Numbered from the stretch's first letter, positions 1 to 10,476 are shown. The stretch is DNA of 64,000 nt from Ilex aquifolium (GCA_951799425.1 OX637402.1:32458492-32522491); one strand, 5' to 3'. Made by a program: numbers and translations. The notes: generated by a model from the sequence alone, not told the origin.

Positions 1-380
1 TAATAATTATAGAGGGATAAAATTTGTTGAGTCATACAATGAAACTATGGGAAAAGGGACATTGAATGCCGTCTAAGAGTTGAGACTACTGCGTCAAAAA
101 ATTAGTTTGGATTTATGCCTAGTAGATCAGTTATGGTATTAAGGACACTCATAGAAAAACATAAAGAGAAGAAGAAATTTCCATATGGTATTCATAGATC
201 TTGAAAAGACATATGATAAAGTGCCTAAAAATATAATATAGAGAGTGGTTGAGAGAAAGAAGCGACGAATAATTATATTGAGGTGATAAAAGAAATGTAT
301 GACGGGACTATGACTATAATTAGATCTTCTTTGGAAGAAAGTAAAAAAATTTCAATCACGGTGGGATTTCAACACGTGTG
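1..380 (+). pseudogene. LINE (non-LTR) reverse transcriptase relic
   Basis: Conceptual translation, hopping between frames, recovers landmarks of a plant non-LTR retrotransposon reverse transcriptase. These are a 'MSHTMKLWE'-like stretch near 33-50, a 'MVFIDLEKTYDKVPK' block at about 184-228 (the RT motif A region, usually FIDLEKAYDxVPR), and 'IKEMYDGTMT' followed by 'ISITVGFQ' at about 286-370. Several stops and frame changes separate them, so no protein can be made. The left end lies outside the window and the sequence becomes unrecognisable after about 380. The motif wording fits RTE-like or L1-like plant LINEs; I cannot decide which. Confidence 0.75.
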
Positions 381-1064
381 CTTTATGCTTCGCCAATCCA
401 ACACCAAGTACGCAGATCTGATAAGAAAAACAAATTGCATGAAGAAGGATGTTGCAACCGAGGTAAAGCCAGAAGCAATCAATGCTATCAGTTGAAGTTT
501 TGGTCTTGGGGAGGTTCCATTGCCAATCTGTCTACAATACTGCTTCTTCACTAGTGAAGTTTATATAGTAATGCATACACAAAATATGGCCAGGGGATTT
601 ACTAAGATGAATTAGTTCAACAAAATATCTACGTAATTATAAAGGGGCACGCCTCTCTCTTTCACCTGCACGCTTGCAAGTTTATTTCCTCAAATCTCAA
701 TATAAAGTCTCTAATTCTAAGATGTTTTTGTTATCTTTCTCTTTTATATATTTCTCTTTAATATAATGTGTGCATGCTCGAATATTAAACTCAGGAGTGT
801 CATTTAAAGATTATTAAATGCTGATGCAAAGGGGAGGATTGGGGCGAGTAATGTTATTGAAACTTAAAAATCTGACCTAATGATATGACAATGACATCAT
901 AAATTGTATTGTGCCTACCCTTTTATGTACATATTTTAATTATAATTGTTTGATAAAATAGTTTAAGATAAGTTGATATGCATTTTTAGTCATTTTTATT
1001 ATGTTATATATAATTACCTACGTTCTATGTCTGAGAATTTTAATTAAGAAAAATTAATTATTCT
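381..1064. other. Unassigned intergenic sequence
   Basis: AT-rich DNA with only short chance reading frames. I see no gene, RNA gene or clear repeat boundary here. Confidence 0.5.
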
Positions 1065-1784
1065 TGATAAGGATGGATTTCTAGGCATGGGCCGCCATGA
1101 CAGCCGAGCCCAATACGCCCTGAAAACCCAGAATGTGGATTCGGTAGCCTAAAGGAAATGCCCCCAACCAGCCCACGTCGAGAGCAGAGGGCCTAATGGA
1201 CCAAAGCCCAAAGGGTCCAAAGAGCCAACAGCCTAGCCCTGGTCCGAATCTCAGCCCCTTACCTAAGGTGAGCCCTGTTACGCCACGTGTTGTAGGGACA
1301 GGGGGAACCAACTCTGATTCCTCAGAGTTACACCCTGCAAAAGGCAGAGGGAAGTGGTGTCGAACAAACCAGGGTGGTCGTGGACACCGTACCGCCGGCA
1401 GACAGAGGAGCTTGCAGGGAAAGGACGAAAGGTCCCCAAAAGATCTGGAAAAGGAGGAGGAACAACAAGAAACCCTAGGAAGACGCATCATATAAATAAA
1501 ACAATAGAAGCAGAGAAGGGGGATCGACTCCTGAACCTTCTTCCAAACCTTATCTCTCGTAATTCACTCTTGATCCTGGAATACCCAGATAAGAAAGGCT
1601 TCGTAACGGCTCTGTGCCTGTAACTCTCTTATTATCATTTGAGGTCAATATACTGCATCAAGGAGTAAGAGTCTCCATTACAGTGGATGTAGCCCAAGTC
1701 CATCGGCGAGGGTGAACCACTTACATTCTGTGTTTGTCATTCCATAACGTTAGTTTTCTTAAGCCAACCCTTTAAAATCCAACA
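1065..1784 (+). mobile_element. LTR-like block, probably a solo LTR relic
   Basis: This GC-richer block starts TGATAAGG and ends TCCAACA, so it has TG...CA ends. It contains a TATA-like ATATAAAT near 1491. It finishes with the segment plant LTRs often show after the transcription start: 'gtaagagtctccattacag', then 'gtgaaccac' and a T-rich tail. No second LTR and no matching 5-bp target duplication were found, so the boundaries are approximate. The short frames inside it are LTR sequence rather than genes. It may be a TRIM or a Ty3/gypsy solo LTR. Confidence 0.45.
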
Positions 1785-3019
1785 GAGCCTCATCAAGTTG
1801 GGCTTGAGTGATTAACTTCGAGACATCATCAATTCTCATGGCCTCGTGGTATCTTGTGTGGAGAGCTTTCTACAGTAAAAAAAAAGAGCTCGTAGGCCTT
1901 ATTCTGCAGATCAAAGAGCGATGAAATTCCTTATCCATCCAAAATAGTATTTTAGTATATAATAGAGGCATTCTGGGCCAACCACATGCGCATCTAGTGC
2001 AGTGGCTTGGAAGCAAGCATACAAAATCAATCTATTGGAACTCACAATTTATCCAATATCTGCATTGAATTAAGTCTTATAGGTAAGCTTACAAAATCAA
2101 TCTTTTAGCTTCCCATGCGTGTTCTTGTGTGTGTGTGAGAGAGAGAACCGAGAAATTCACATCACACCAATAACCAAAAGTCTATAGAAATGAAGGATAT
2201 ACAACTTCAAGCAATAAGAAATCGCGTTAGTGATAAATTGTACTCAACCAAATTAAAGAAGAACCAAATTTTTTATAAAATCTCTAAATATTATATTTCA
2301 CTATGTTTTATGTGTCTAATTGTCATATTTCACCTCTTCTATGTGTAATGTTAGTCACTATCTGAATGACTAAATAAATACCTTTATTCCATTTAAACTC
2401 ACTGATAAATTCAAAAAACATGATTATTCTAAAACTCATATCTTTACCCACCAACATCATTTACCAAGGTTACAAGTTTTGGATTTTTCTTTAAATTTTA
2501 CTGATTAAGGATTATGCATTTTTCTTTAACTTTGAAGAAAAAAATATACAAATAATAAGACAAAAATGAATAATATGAGCATATTTATAAAAAAATATTG
2601 GCCGAAATTTAATTTGGATGGAGGAGTTAAAATGTGATGGAAATAAGGAGAAAAAAACATTTGAAAAATGAAAAGAGGTTTGGAGGGGAGAATTAGAGAA
2701 AAGAGGAGAGGAAAAACGGAAAAATAAATTTTTAGGAGAATATGTGAATTTTTCAAAAGATTTGAGTTGAAATTTAATTATCTGTTAAAGTGTTTTTTTA
2801 TCAAATTAAGTTTCCCCCTCAATTATTCAAACCATATACTAGACCACCCACGTCACAAAACCACAAAATAGATATAAAAAAAAAAGGTTCAAGCAACAAA
2901 TCATCAAAATAAATATTTTGTGTAGGTTTATAACAAAATAGATAAAAAAAAATAGAATTTAACATACTCAACGTCTCCCAATCAAGATTTGTCCTTTTCC
3001 TTTTTCGTAAAAAAAAGAA
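1785..3019. other. Unassigned intergenic sequence with a duplicated microsatellite segment
   Basis: No gene is seen. A GT/GA microsatellite at about 2128-2146 is followed by 'cacaccaataacca' and 'agtctata'. The same order (GT, GA, then 'cacaccaataacca' and 'agtctat') recurs at 4641-4740, so the two segments look like diverged copies. The rest is AT-rich. Confidence 0.5.
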
Positions 3020-3992
3020 GGAAAAATTTCAACCACACCCCCTCTAATTTACCATATCTTCAAGGACACCCCATCTAATTTCTAAATCTTCAGTGACACA
3101 TCTTCTAGTTTATATTTAAATATCACTAACACCCCTACCATTAAACTATCATTTCTAACAAAAAAAAAAAATCTAAAATACCAAAAATGCCCCTACATAA
3201 ACCTCAAGTAATTTTTCTACATAAAATTTTATTAAAATTCGAGCCGATTAAAATTTATTTTTCTACATATTAAAATTTGAACCAATTAAAATTCGATTGA
3301 AGTTGAATAAATTTTATTTTTTTTAACTTATTAAAATTCGAGCCTATTAAAATTTATTTTTTACATATTAAAATTTGAGTCAATTTGAACTCTACCCGAG
3401 TTGTTAGCACCGATTAAAATTCGCTTTCGAGTCGATCAAAATTTATATTTTTTTACTTATTAAAATTCGTGTCAATTAAAATTCGATTTATTAAAATTGA
3501 AGTCAATTAAAATTTATATTTTTTATGTATTAAAATTTGGGCTGATTAAAATTCAATACGAGTTGATTAAAATTTGATTTGAGTATAGTAAAAATAATTT
3601 TTAATTGGTTCAAATAGAATTTTAATTAGCCCAAATTTTAATACATAAAAAATATAATTTTTTTTTAGCTCAAATTTTAATATGTAAAAAAATAAATTTT
3701 AATTAGCTTGCATCGAATTTTAATTCACTCGAATTTTAATACGTAAAAAAAATTAGAAAACAAAGGGGGTCTCATTGAAGATATGCTTATCTAGAGGGGG
3801 TCTCATTGAAGATATACTTATCTAGAGGGGGGTGTGAATGAAGTTTGTCCTCAAATATATCATGGACAATTTAGTAAAATTGCATTATAATTAATATTTT
3901 TAATCTGACAAGGGGTGTCACTAAAGATTAGAAACTAGAGGGGGTGTGCTTGAAGATATGATAAACTAGAAGGGGTGTGGTTGAAATTTTCC
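3020..3992. mobile_element. Foldback element with long terminal inverted repeats
   Basis: The left end (from 'ggaaaaatttcaaccacacc') is repeated as its reverse complement at the right end (to 'ggtgtggttgaaattttccc'). Similarity extends at least 80 bases inward on each side through a 'ccatatcttcaa' block. The interior is AT-rich and made of repeats of 'attaaaattcga' and 'attaaaatttat' in the left half and their complements in the right half, so the whole unit is close to one large palindrome. It has no coding capacity. The flanks are A-runs, so the target duplication cannot be read and the class (Mutator-like MITE or other foldback) stays open. Confidence 0.65.
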
Positions 3993-5390
3993 CAAAAAAA
4001 AAATCTCTATTATTCAAACAAGTTTTCGTTTTACGCTCTATTTTTGTTTTTTGGGGGGGAGAGGGAGGGAGAGTGGACTTGAACCCTTAATCTCAAGAAG
4101 ACAAAACTTTCATAAGGTAAAGAGTATCATTGGACCAAAGGTCCAATGGTTATTTTATGCTCTAAAATAACAAGAAGAAGAACATAAGAATTCTCTAAGT
4201 TTTTGGCATGGGAAAAAAGAGATAATTATTGTTTTAAACAGTGATAGATAATGACTAGATAAGTGTCAACATTGCATTTTATTCGTGACAAATTGTACCA
4301 TAAATATCAAGATATTTTTCTCTAAAAAGGAAATCAATAAATGCCAACATAAGAAATTAAGAATCAAGATTCTGATCCCATTGAATTACCATTTAATGTT
4401 ATTTAAATCATACTCCAGAGCTCAATTTGCAAGCATGCAACACATTTAAAATGATTAAAAAAAAAAAGACAGAGAAGGAAATTAAAAATATATAGAAAAC
4501 ATACAGAGAAGACATATACAGCTCAATTTGGTGCTTTATGTTTTTTTTTTCTGTGCTGATGTACTTGATTTTTTGGGCAGTGTACAATTGAGACAGCGAT
4601 TCTCTCTGTTGGCCTCCATGGCCCATGGATGCACTACTCTGTGTGTGTGTGTGTGTGGGGGGGGGGGGGCGGGGGGGGGGTGAGAGAGAGACAGAGAGAG
4701 AGAGTTTCACACCAATAACCAGAGCCCAGAAGTCTATGAAATGACGGATGCATAAGAAGCACAAAAACTAAGCTAGGGTAGAATGATCCAAATAGCTTGA
4801 GCTTGGCTCGGCTCGACTCGATTTCGGCACATTCAAGCATGTTTAAAGTGAACTAAATTTAATTTGTGTGACTTGGATTGATGAGGTTCAACTCAACTTG
4901 AATAGGTACTTGACTGTATATAATTACTACTAATAACCCATACTTAAAGACATTTTGCATCTTGACACAAATCCTTCAACTTGAAATAATTTTTTTCCTT
5001 CATTTGTTTTAATTAAAAAAATTAAAATCAATTTAATTCCTGTAATTTTTTTCAAAAAATTTCGACAAAGTGGAAAAGTGGATTTGGGTGGCAGTAGACA
5101 AGTGTGGGTGGAAAAAGGGTGTGTAACTACACGGTTAATTTCACAAACTAAATATAATTAACATCAATAAAACAAAATATCATTTTTTTTTATAAAAAAG
5201 TGAACAATTAAAATTAACCTACAAATTTTATAAAATTAACACGCAATATGAAGGTATTAAAGCCAACAACCCAATTCATACGATTAACAAAACCCTAAAA
5301 CCCAATTTCATAAAAAAAATGAAATTAAAACCCAATTTTCATTCAAAAGTCATTTTTCTTTTCTCTAATAAGAAGGTAAACTTTATAGCT
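3993..5390. other. Unassigned intergenic sequence
   Basis: No gene is seen. The stretch holds a G-rich compound microsatellite (own entry), a 'gagcttggctcggctcgactcg' type simple segment near 4800 that resembles ends of common hAT MITEs, and AT-rich DNA. Confidence 0.45.
4641..4704. repeat. Compound microsatellite (GT)n-(G)n-(GA)n
   Basis: The order is eight GT units, a 24-base run of G broken once by C at 4670, then GA-type units with one interruption. The G run could form a G-quadruplex on the plus strand. The short serine/proline-rich frame on the other strand is a product of this repeat. Confidence 0.9.
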
Positions 5391-5503
5391 CAAACCTAGT
5401 AAAAGAGCTGTCACCACCGCTTACTAAGTCCTGGTTCTATCCCGGCCAAGTAACCAAAGTTGGGGACCTAAGTGAGAATAGTGAAAGAAAGAGAGGGGGA
5501 AGA

Positions 5504-5577
5504 AGCGGGGTAGAGGAATTGGTGGACTCATCATGCCCATGACCTGAAGACTGCAAGTTTGAATCCTGTCCCCCATC
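5504..5577 (+). pseudogene. Mitochondrial-type tRNA-fMet pseudogene (NUMT)
   Basis: The sequence follows the plant mitochondrial initiator tRNA almost base for base: acceptor start AGCGGGGTAGAGG, D-arm 'aattggt', anticodon CAT inside 'cccatgacctgaagactgc', and T-arm 'gtttgaatcctgtccc'. The T loop has TTTGAAT in place of TTCGAAT. The 3' acceptor strand reads CCCCATC instead of pairing fully with GCGGGGT, so the molecule should not fold properly. The purine-rich 5' flank at 5470-5503 may also be organellar. I infer a nuclear insertion of mitochondrial DNA; its outer limits are not clear. Confidence 0.65.
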
Positions 5578-6039
5578 TAATCACTTGATCTTTGTGATAA
5601 AAATATCTGGCAGAGTTCATTGAACCGGAAGACCCACCCATGCAAAATACAGCTTTGAACTAGTTTGGAATGATCGCCTTTTCTTCTCTGTCAGCTAGCT
5701 TGGAGCGTTTGGAAAACATAAATATTATTTGGACCTAATTTAGTGATTCAATTTACTGACTTAATCATTTATACCTGTGAGATTGATAATGAATTCTAGT
5801 ATTTGTTGAGATCCGTAATCAATTTAATGATTATGATGAATTAGATCAATAAATTACGTCCAAAGAGCATTATTGGTTAAGAAATTATGGAAGAAGTCAT
5901 ATCACACACAACAATGGTATTAAGGAGATTAATGACTGAATTATCCTTCGGCTTTTAATGTTAGTATGAGATTTAGCCACCAACGGTTTTTTGTTTTTTA
6001 ATTTTATTAATTTTTTTTTTAAAAATTCTGATTTTGAAT

Positions 6040-6275
6040 TTTTTTCCTTGTATTATGATTAAGCGTACGGTGTCACTTTTTTTTTAAAAATTATTTTGAA
6101 TTTTTTCCTTATATTATGTTTAAGTGTACGGTGTCACCAGTTTTTTTATTTTTAAATTTGAAAAAAAAAATTATTTTGAATTTTATTTTGTATTATGTTT
6201 AAGCGTATGGTGTTAACGATTTTTTTATATTTTTTTCTTGTATTATGTTTAAGTGTACGGTGTCACCGATTTTTT
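6040..6275 (+). repeat. Irregular short tandem repeats around 'gtacggtgtcac'
   Basis: Four variants of 'ttgtattatgtttaagtgta' followed by 'cggtgtcac' occur at about 6046, 6107, 6187 and 6237, separated by T/A-rich spacers of unequal length. A fifth 'gtgcggtgtcac' lies at about 7154, on the far side of the Helitron. The Helitron therefore seems to have landed inside this repeat. Confidence 0.6.
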
Positions 6276-6320
6276 ATTAATTTTTTTTAACAAATTTTTT
6301 TTGTACATACATCTGGAAAA

Positions 6321-7128
6321 TCTATATAATAAAGTAGCTTACAATTCAAATCTCAAAAGATAAACAAAATGACTTTTGCTATTCACGGTTGAGATCACTT
6401 TAAATTTTACTTTAAAATTAATCTAACGGCTAATATTAACACCCTAAATTTAATAGGAAAAATAGGTCCTTAAGGGTGTGTTTAGAGTGACTTTTTAAAA
6501 ATACTTCTAGAAATTATTTTTCATAAGTATTTAAAAAAAAATAATTAGTGTTTGAAACCGCCCCACCACCGCCGCCGCCACCACCACCACCGCCGCCGCC
6601 GCCGCCGCCGCCACTGCCACCACCACTGCCACCATCACCACCACCACCACCACCACCACCGCCATCGCCATCGCCATCGCCATCGTCGCCACTAACACCA
6701 CCACCACCGCCGCCCCCACTACCACTATCGTCACTGCCACCACCACCACCACTGCCGCCGCCACCACCACCCTCACCGTCGCCATCGCCATCGTCGCCAC
6801 CACCACCACCATCGCCGCCACCACCACCACAGTCGTCGTCATCGTCGCCATCGCCGTCGCCACCACTGCCGCCGCCACCTATGCCATGGCCGTCGCCACC
6901 ACCATCGCTGCCATCGCCGCCACCACCACCACCATCACCATCGCCACCACGGTCATTGCCACCCACCATAACCATCACTGTCTTCTACCACCACCACCTC
7001 TCACCCCCACTACAATCGATACTTAAATTCATTTATCTCTCATCTATGTTTGTGATTTGATTTTGAATATGAATATAAATATGTTTATTTTTTATTACTA
7101 TGTGCCTTCAGGCACAGGCAATAACTAG
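6321..7128 (+). mobile_element. Non-autonomous Helitron, copy 1
   Basis: The element starts with TC (TCTATATAATAAAG) and ends with CTAG. The end is preceded by a 6-bp stem hairpin (TGTGCC, loop TTCA, GGCACA at 7101-7116) about 8 bases from the end. The base before it is A and the base after it is T, as expected for Helitron insertion between A and T. No target duplication and no terminal inverted repeats are present. A second copy at 32230-32816 has the same two ends and the same hairpin, which fixes the boundaries. There is no Rep/helicase coding sequence. The middle is filled by a long GCC/CCA-type trinucleotide repeat. Confidence 0.85.
6559..6976 (+). repeat. Trinucleotide repeat (CCA/CCG) inside the Helitron
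   Basis: About 420 bases of CCA, CCG, TCG and CAT triplets. They read as poly-proline on the plus strand and poly-glycine or valine on the minus strand. These open frames are due to repeat composition and are not genes. The matching region in the other Helitron copy is about half as long, so this block changes length. Confidence 0.9.
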
Positions 7129-7660
7129 TTCATATATATCTCTTAATTTTTTTGTGCGGTGTCACAGATTTATAACATCATATTCTTTATTTTTCATGTG
7201 GATTTTTTACATTATTCAGAATTTTTTGGGTATGAATTGTCATACCATGTATTATACCAAACATTGTGCAAAAACGTTACACAAACAGAGTAATGAAATC
7301 GATGATATTAATGGTAAAATTGTATATTTGTTATATAAGATGTGATAGAATAGATAGTTGTTTGTGAGACCCACCATAATACCTATTAAACTAACAAACA
7401 AGAGAGAAGATTGTATATTTTTTATTACCGGTACTAATTTTCATTGGTATTGGAAATGTAAAGAATACATTTCTCAATACCATGTATAACAATCCTCCAA
7501 ACAAACATGCCCTTAATGTATTGTGACCAATGCATTAATGGTAGATCCTAAATTTAAATGAATTTACTTATTGAAAAAAAAAACTTTGAATGAATTTCGT
7601 TAGAGTAATACTATTGTGATTTAAAAATCTGACCAAATTTACTTACTTAATGATGTGGTT
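7129..7660. other. Unassigned intergenic sequence
   Basis: AT-rich DNA without a supported gene. The segment near 7440-7510 resembles the end of a MITE, but no second end was found. Confidence 0.4.
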
Positions 7661-7667
7661 TCATATT

Positions 7668-7845
7668 TTTTTTTTTTGATCAAGAAAGTTGTATTTTCAT
7701 TGAAGTTACTGTAAAATAGTTCCAGTCATCATCAAGTAATTTCCCTAACTCCAAAGGCGGAGAAGGGACCCAATTCAATGGGAGGTGTTGATCTTAAGTG
7801 GGCTTTAGCTAACCAATGTGCTGACATATTCGGATATCAACACCA
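7668..7845 (-). mobile_element. 5'-truncated LINE, 3' end with poly(A)
   Basis: On the minus strand an open stretch reads 'SAHWLAKAHLRS', then 'PPIELGPFSAF', 'GVREIT' and a stop. This is followed by about 55 bases of untranslated sequence and an A-run (T-run on plus at about 7668-7678). The 'AHWLAK' wording is typical of the end of the RNase H-type domain at the C terminus of plant L1 LINEs. I infer a severely 5'-truncated L1 insertion. No target duplication was recognised, so the right limit is approximate. Confidence 0.55.
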
Positions 7846-8202
7846 AGTTCTAATATTAGATAAAGTCCACATTTAATCTAAAGATCATAATGAATTAGGT
7901 CCAATAGCATTGTTCATTTCTTTATCCTTATCAATCCAATTGGCCTCACTTCAGTAATCTCCAAATCAAAACTTTTAAATTAGGTACAAGTAGAGCATAG
8001 GAGGCTGAGTAAATGTTGATCCAACAGCATAAATACATATGAAGGAAAATCTGGAAGCAATGAACAATTTTGGACCGTTTTCAATTTCCCAACCACCGCC
8101 AATTCCAATCCAACTTTACAAACACCCAATTTACAACTTGTTGAAACGTTTGCAGTTTTTTTCTATGTTAACTTGCTTGTTGTTCTAATGACCAGAAGAC
8201 AT
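7846..8202. other. Intergenic sequence downstream of the F-box gene
   Basis: No gene or repeat is seen. This is the 3' flank, and probably holds the untranslated tail, of the minus-strand F-box gene. Confidence 0.4.
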
Positions 8203-9360
8203 CTATTTCCTGCAAGCAAGCAAATTTACAGATTCGAATAGAAAAGGATAAATGTTAGACATCAAGTAATCTTCCCCTGGCTCACCGTAGAACCACACTT
8301 GTGCCATTTTTTTGGTCTCAAAACTGTAAGAAACAATGGTTCCCGGTGGCAGCTCCAGATACAGTACCTGCAAGTCTTCATTAAACGCGCATGGTCGAAT
8401 TGAAGTCCAAGGCCACCCTGATTTCAATTCCACAACCATCACCACCCGCTCGAATCGCCACCTTAAATCGCAGTCCATGGATTCATGCTCAAAATCATCA
8501 TGATCATCATTGAATGCCCATATATAAAAGCCCTCATCAACTGGATCACAAAGATGTATACAACCTTCTGATTCCCACAAGAGTTGTGACAAGTACACAT
8601 TTGATCTTGTTCTTGTGGACTTGTTTTTGGGTAATCGAATGAGCTTGAAAAACTCTCTCTTGTCGTCATAAACCAACAAGCATAGGCTCCATATCCAGTA
8701 CAATCTTCCCCTGCTAAAAACAACAGACCCAAAACACTGTCCGTGGACAAAACCATCTTCGAGTAGAAGACCCGAGTACAAGATTCTTGCTTGATGTTCT
8801 GTCCATTCCCAGGTTTGCGATGAGAAAATCTGGCAGTTCATTGTACCAGACATAATATTAACTTCTTCCCAGAAGAAACAAATTACCCTAAACCGATCTT
8901 GGTCAATCCCATCAAAAGCAAGACTTGCACAGGCTGGTCTGGAGGTTTTGTGGGCAGGAGGGAGAGAAATATATTGATCAAGAACTGGGCTAGAGACGTG
9001 GTAGGTCCAAAAATCGCCATTTTTTCCGGCATATAGAAGCAAACCATTGCAAGAATCAATTAATTTTGGGAAGCTATGTTTGAAAGATGCATGGAGAGTG
9101 CAATCTTGGCCTTGGCTTTGGTCTTGGACCTTGATGAAGATTGATTCATGGAGAGTGGGGTTGTTGTTAATCTGTCTGAGGAAGATGACTAGGCTGGAGG
9201 TGGTGGTGGGTGGTTTGGAACGGCGAAGATCGGTGATGAAGTTGCACCAGGTCTTTGAGACGATCTTCAACTTTGTGAGAGACTTTATGTTGATGCGAGA
9301 GAAGATGGACTCTATAAGATGAGGATACAAATTCCCTAACTCAATCGTCTCTGCGTCCAT
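8203..9360 (-). CDS. F-box protein, F-box-associated type
   Basis: Single-exon reading frame of 385 residues. An F-box lies at about residues 8-50 ('NLYPHLIESIFSRI' then 'SLTKLKIVSKTWCNFI'), the motif that binds SKP1 in SCF ubiquitin ligases. The rest (about 60-385) has the spaced W, F and G residues of the plant F-box-associated beta-propeller-like region ('GLLLYAG', 'VSPVLDQYISLPP', 'ASLAFDGIDQDRFRVICFF'), which would hold the substrate. By family knowledge it acts as a substrate adaptor; the target cannot be told. The length fits the family (350-420). The start ATG is the first in frame and lies just after a CT microsatellite in the 5' leader. No frame damage is seen. The F-box family is large and fast evolving, so no orthologue is claimed. 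Confidence 0.88.
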   Translation of the reverse strand: MDAETIELGNLYPHLIESIFSRINIKSLTKLKIVSKTWCNFITDLRRSKPPTTTSSLVIFLRQINNNPTLHESIFIKVQDQSQGQDCTLHASFKHSFPKLIDSCNGLLLYAGKNGDFWTYHVSSPVLDQYISLPPAHKTSRPACASLAFDGIDQDRFRVICFFWEEVNIMSGTMNCQIFSSQTWEWTEHQARILYSGLLLEDGFVHGQCFGSVVFSRGRLYWIWSLCLLVYDDKREFFKLIRLPKNKSTRTRSNVYLSQLLWESEGCIHLCDPVDEGFYIWAFNDDHDDFEHESMDCDLRWRFERVVMVVELKSGWPWTSIRPCAFNEDLQVLYLELPPGTIVSYSFETKKMAQVWFYGEPGEDYLMSNIYPFLFESVNLLACRK

Positions 9361-9361
9361 C

Positions 9362-9382
9362 CTCTCTCTCTCTCTCTCTCTC
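9362..9382. repeat. (CT)n microsatellite in the F-box gene leader
   Basis: About ten CT units start one base upstream of the F-box start codon. As read on the gene strand they are GA units directly preceding ATG. GA-rich leaders are common in plant genes and may bind GAGA-type factors; that role is inferred. Confidence 0.85.
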
Positions 9383-9556
9383 GAGTCTTTACTCTTTATC
9401 CTCCTACGGCAGTCGGCTGCGAGAAATATTGAACCGATAAAACTCGAGGTCGGTGCCTTGGACCTTAAGGAACACTAACACAGAGTCTATGGCGGCTAAA
9501 CCAAACCGACATTCTTTCCCTATGCCTACAAAGGAGAGAATAAAGTGAATAAAAGA

Positions 9557-9803
9557 CCATCAAGTAGGATGGTCTAGTGGGGTACCGGCCTTATTCCTCA
9601 CCTTGAGGTTGGGAGTTCGAGTCTTGGAGTCTCCATTGGGGCTTGGTGGTTGGCCGCTATGCTAGCCTAGTTAGGTCTGGTCCCGAGAGGTGTTTCAGGC
9701 GCGGTCAGGGGCCTTATGATCCCACCGGTGAGGGCCTATCGGGGTGGTCGCTGATCGTTCTTTCTTGCCCCCACCCCCTTTTTTCATGAGCAAAAAAAAA
9801 AAA
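9557..9803 (+). mobile_element. tRNA-derived SINE, full length
   Basis: This is a 247-bp element flanked by a perfect 15-bp target duplication AAAGTGAATAAAAGA at 9542-9556 and 9804-9818. It has both internal RNA polymerase III promoter boxes: box A TGGTCTAGTGG at 9570-9580 and box B GTTCGAGTC at 9615-9623. The 3' end is an A-run after 'catgagc'. It has no reading frame and depends on a LINE for movement. The exact duplication suggests a fairly recent insertion, close upstream of the F-box gene. Confidence 0.9.
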
Positions 9804-9818
9804 AAAGTGAATAAAAGA

Positions 9819-10468
9819 TGTTAACGCACAAACAAAAAGAGAATAAAAAATGGAGAAAGATGAAGTTCCTTACTCCTTAGTATTGTTTTTCTATAGGTTT
9901 TTTTTAAAAGAAATGATATTTGAACTTAAAAATTTAATTTAATTTGTTGAATTAATGATCTGACTTTACTGAAATCAGTAAATTAACATCAAGTTCGAAA
10001 ATTTAATGTATTTGAGAACAGATGATACAAAAGTCAAATCCACGTTGAAAACAAGTCTAATGTACGACAAGGATTCTAGCTGACTTGAAGATCAGGCTAT
10101 TGACCTACTGCACAAAGGAACAAGATCAGTCAAGGTGTTCATCAGCTCGGTCATTATCAAACAAGTTCGGCTTATTTGAAACAACTTATCCTACAGTGCA
10201 GGGAAGAACAAAAGAGGAATTGCCTCATTAGATCTTATATAGGGAATGAAGAATCTATTTATACAATGTCACGTCATCAATTTTTAGAATGTCACGGTAC
10301 ACCTTGGATAATATAGTTTTTAATGGCCAAATATTTCCTCATAAATCTTAACAAATTAAAGGATAAACCCATCATTATTTGAGAATCACACTACCATGTA
10401 TAAACAAGCAAACCCTTGTCTTGCACAAGCAGTCATCCAAAGAGCTCTAATCATCTTTTTCTTCAAGA
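9819..10468. other. Older LTR-like sequence, left part
   Basis: No gene is seen. From about 10020 to 10468, and again after the hAT insertion at 11389-11480, the sequence resembles a plant LTR: a 'cttatatagg' box near 10237, a 'tattatagtagattaatc' segment and 'ggtgaaccacttac'. This is the same order as at 1650-1725. I read it as one old LTR split by the hAT element. Its ends and family are unclear. Confidence 0.4.
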
Positions 10469-10476
10469 AATACAAA

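Noticed and set aside
6514-7060. Long open frames encoding poly-Pro, poly-Gly or poly-Val on both strands
   Set aside because: They are read through a CCA/CCG trinucleotide repeat inside a Helitron; composition alone keeps them open. The same applies to 32313-32616.
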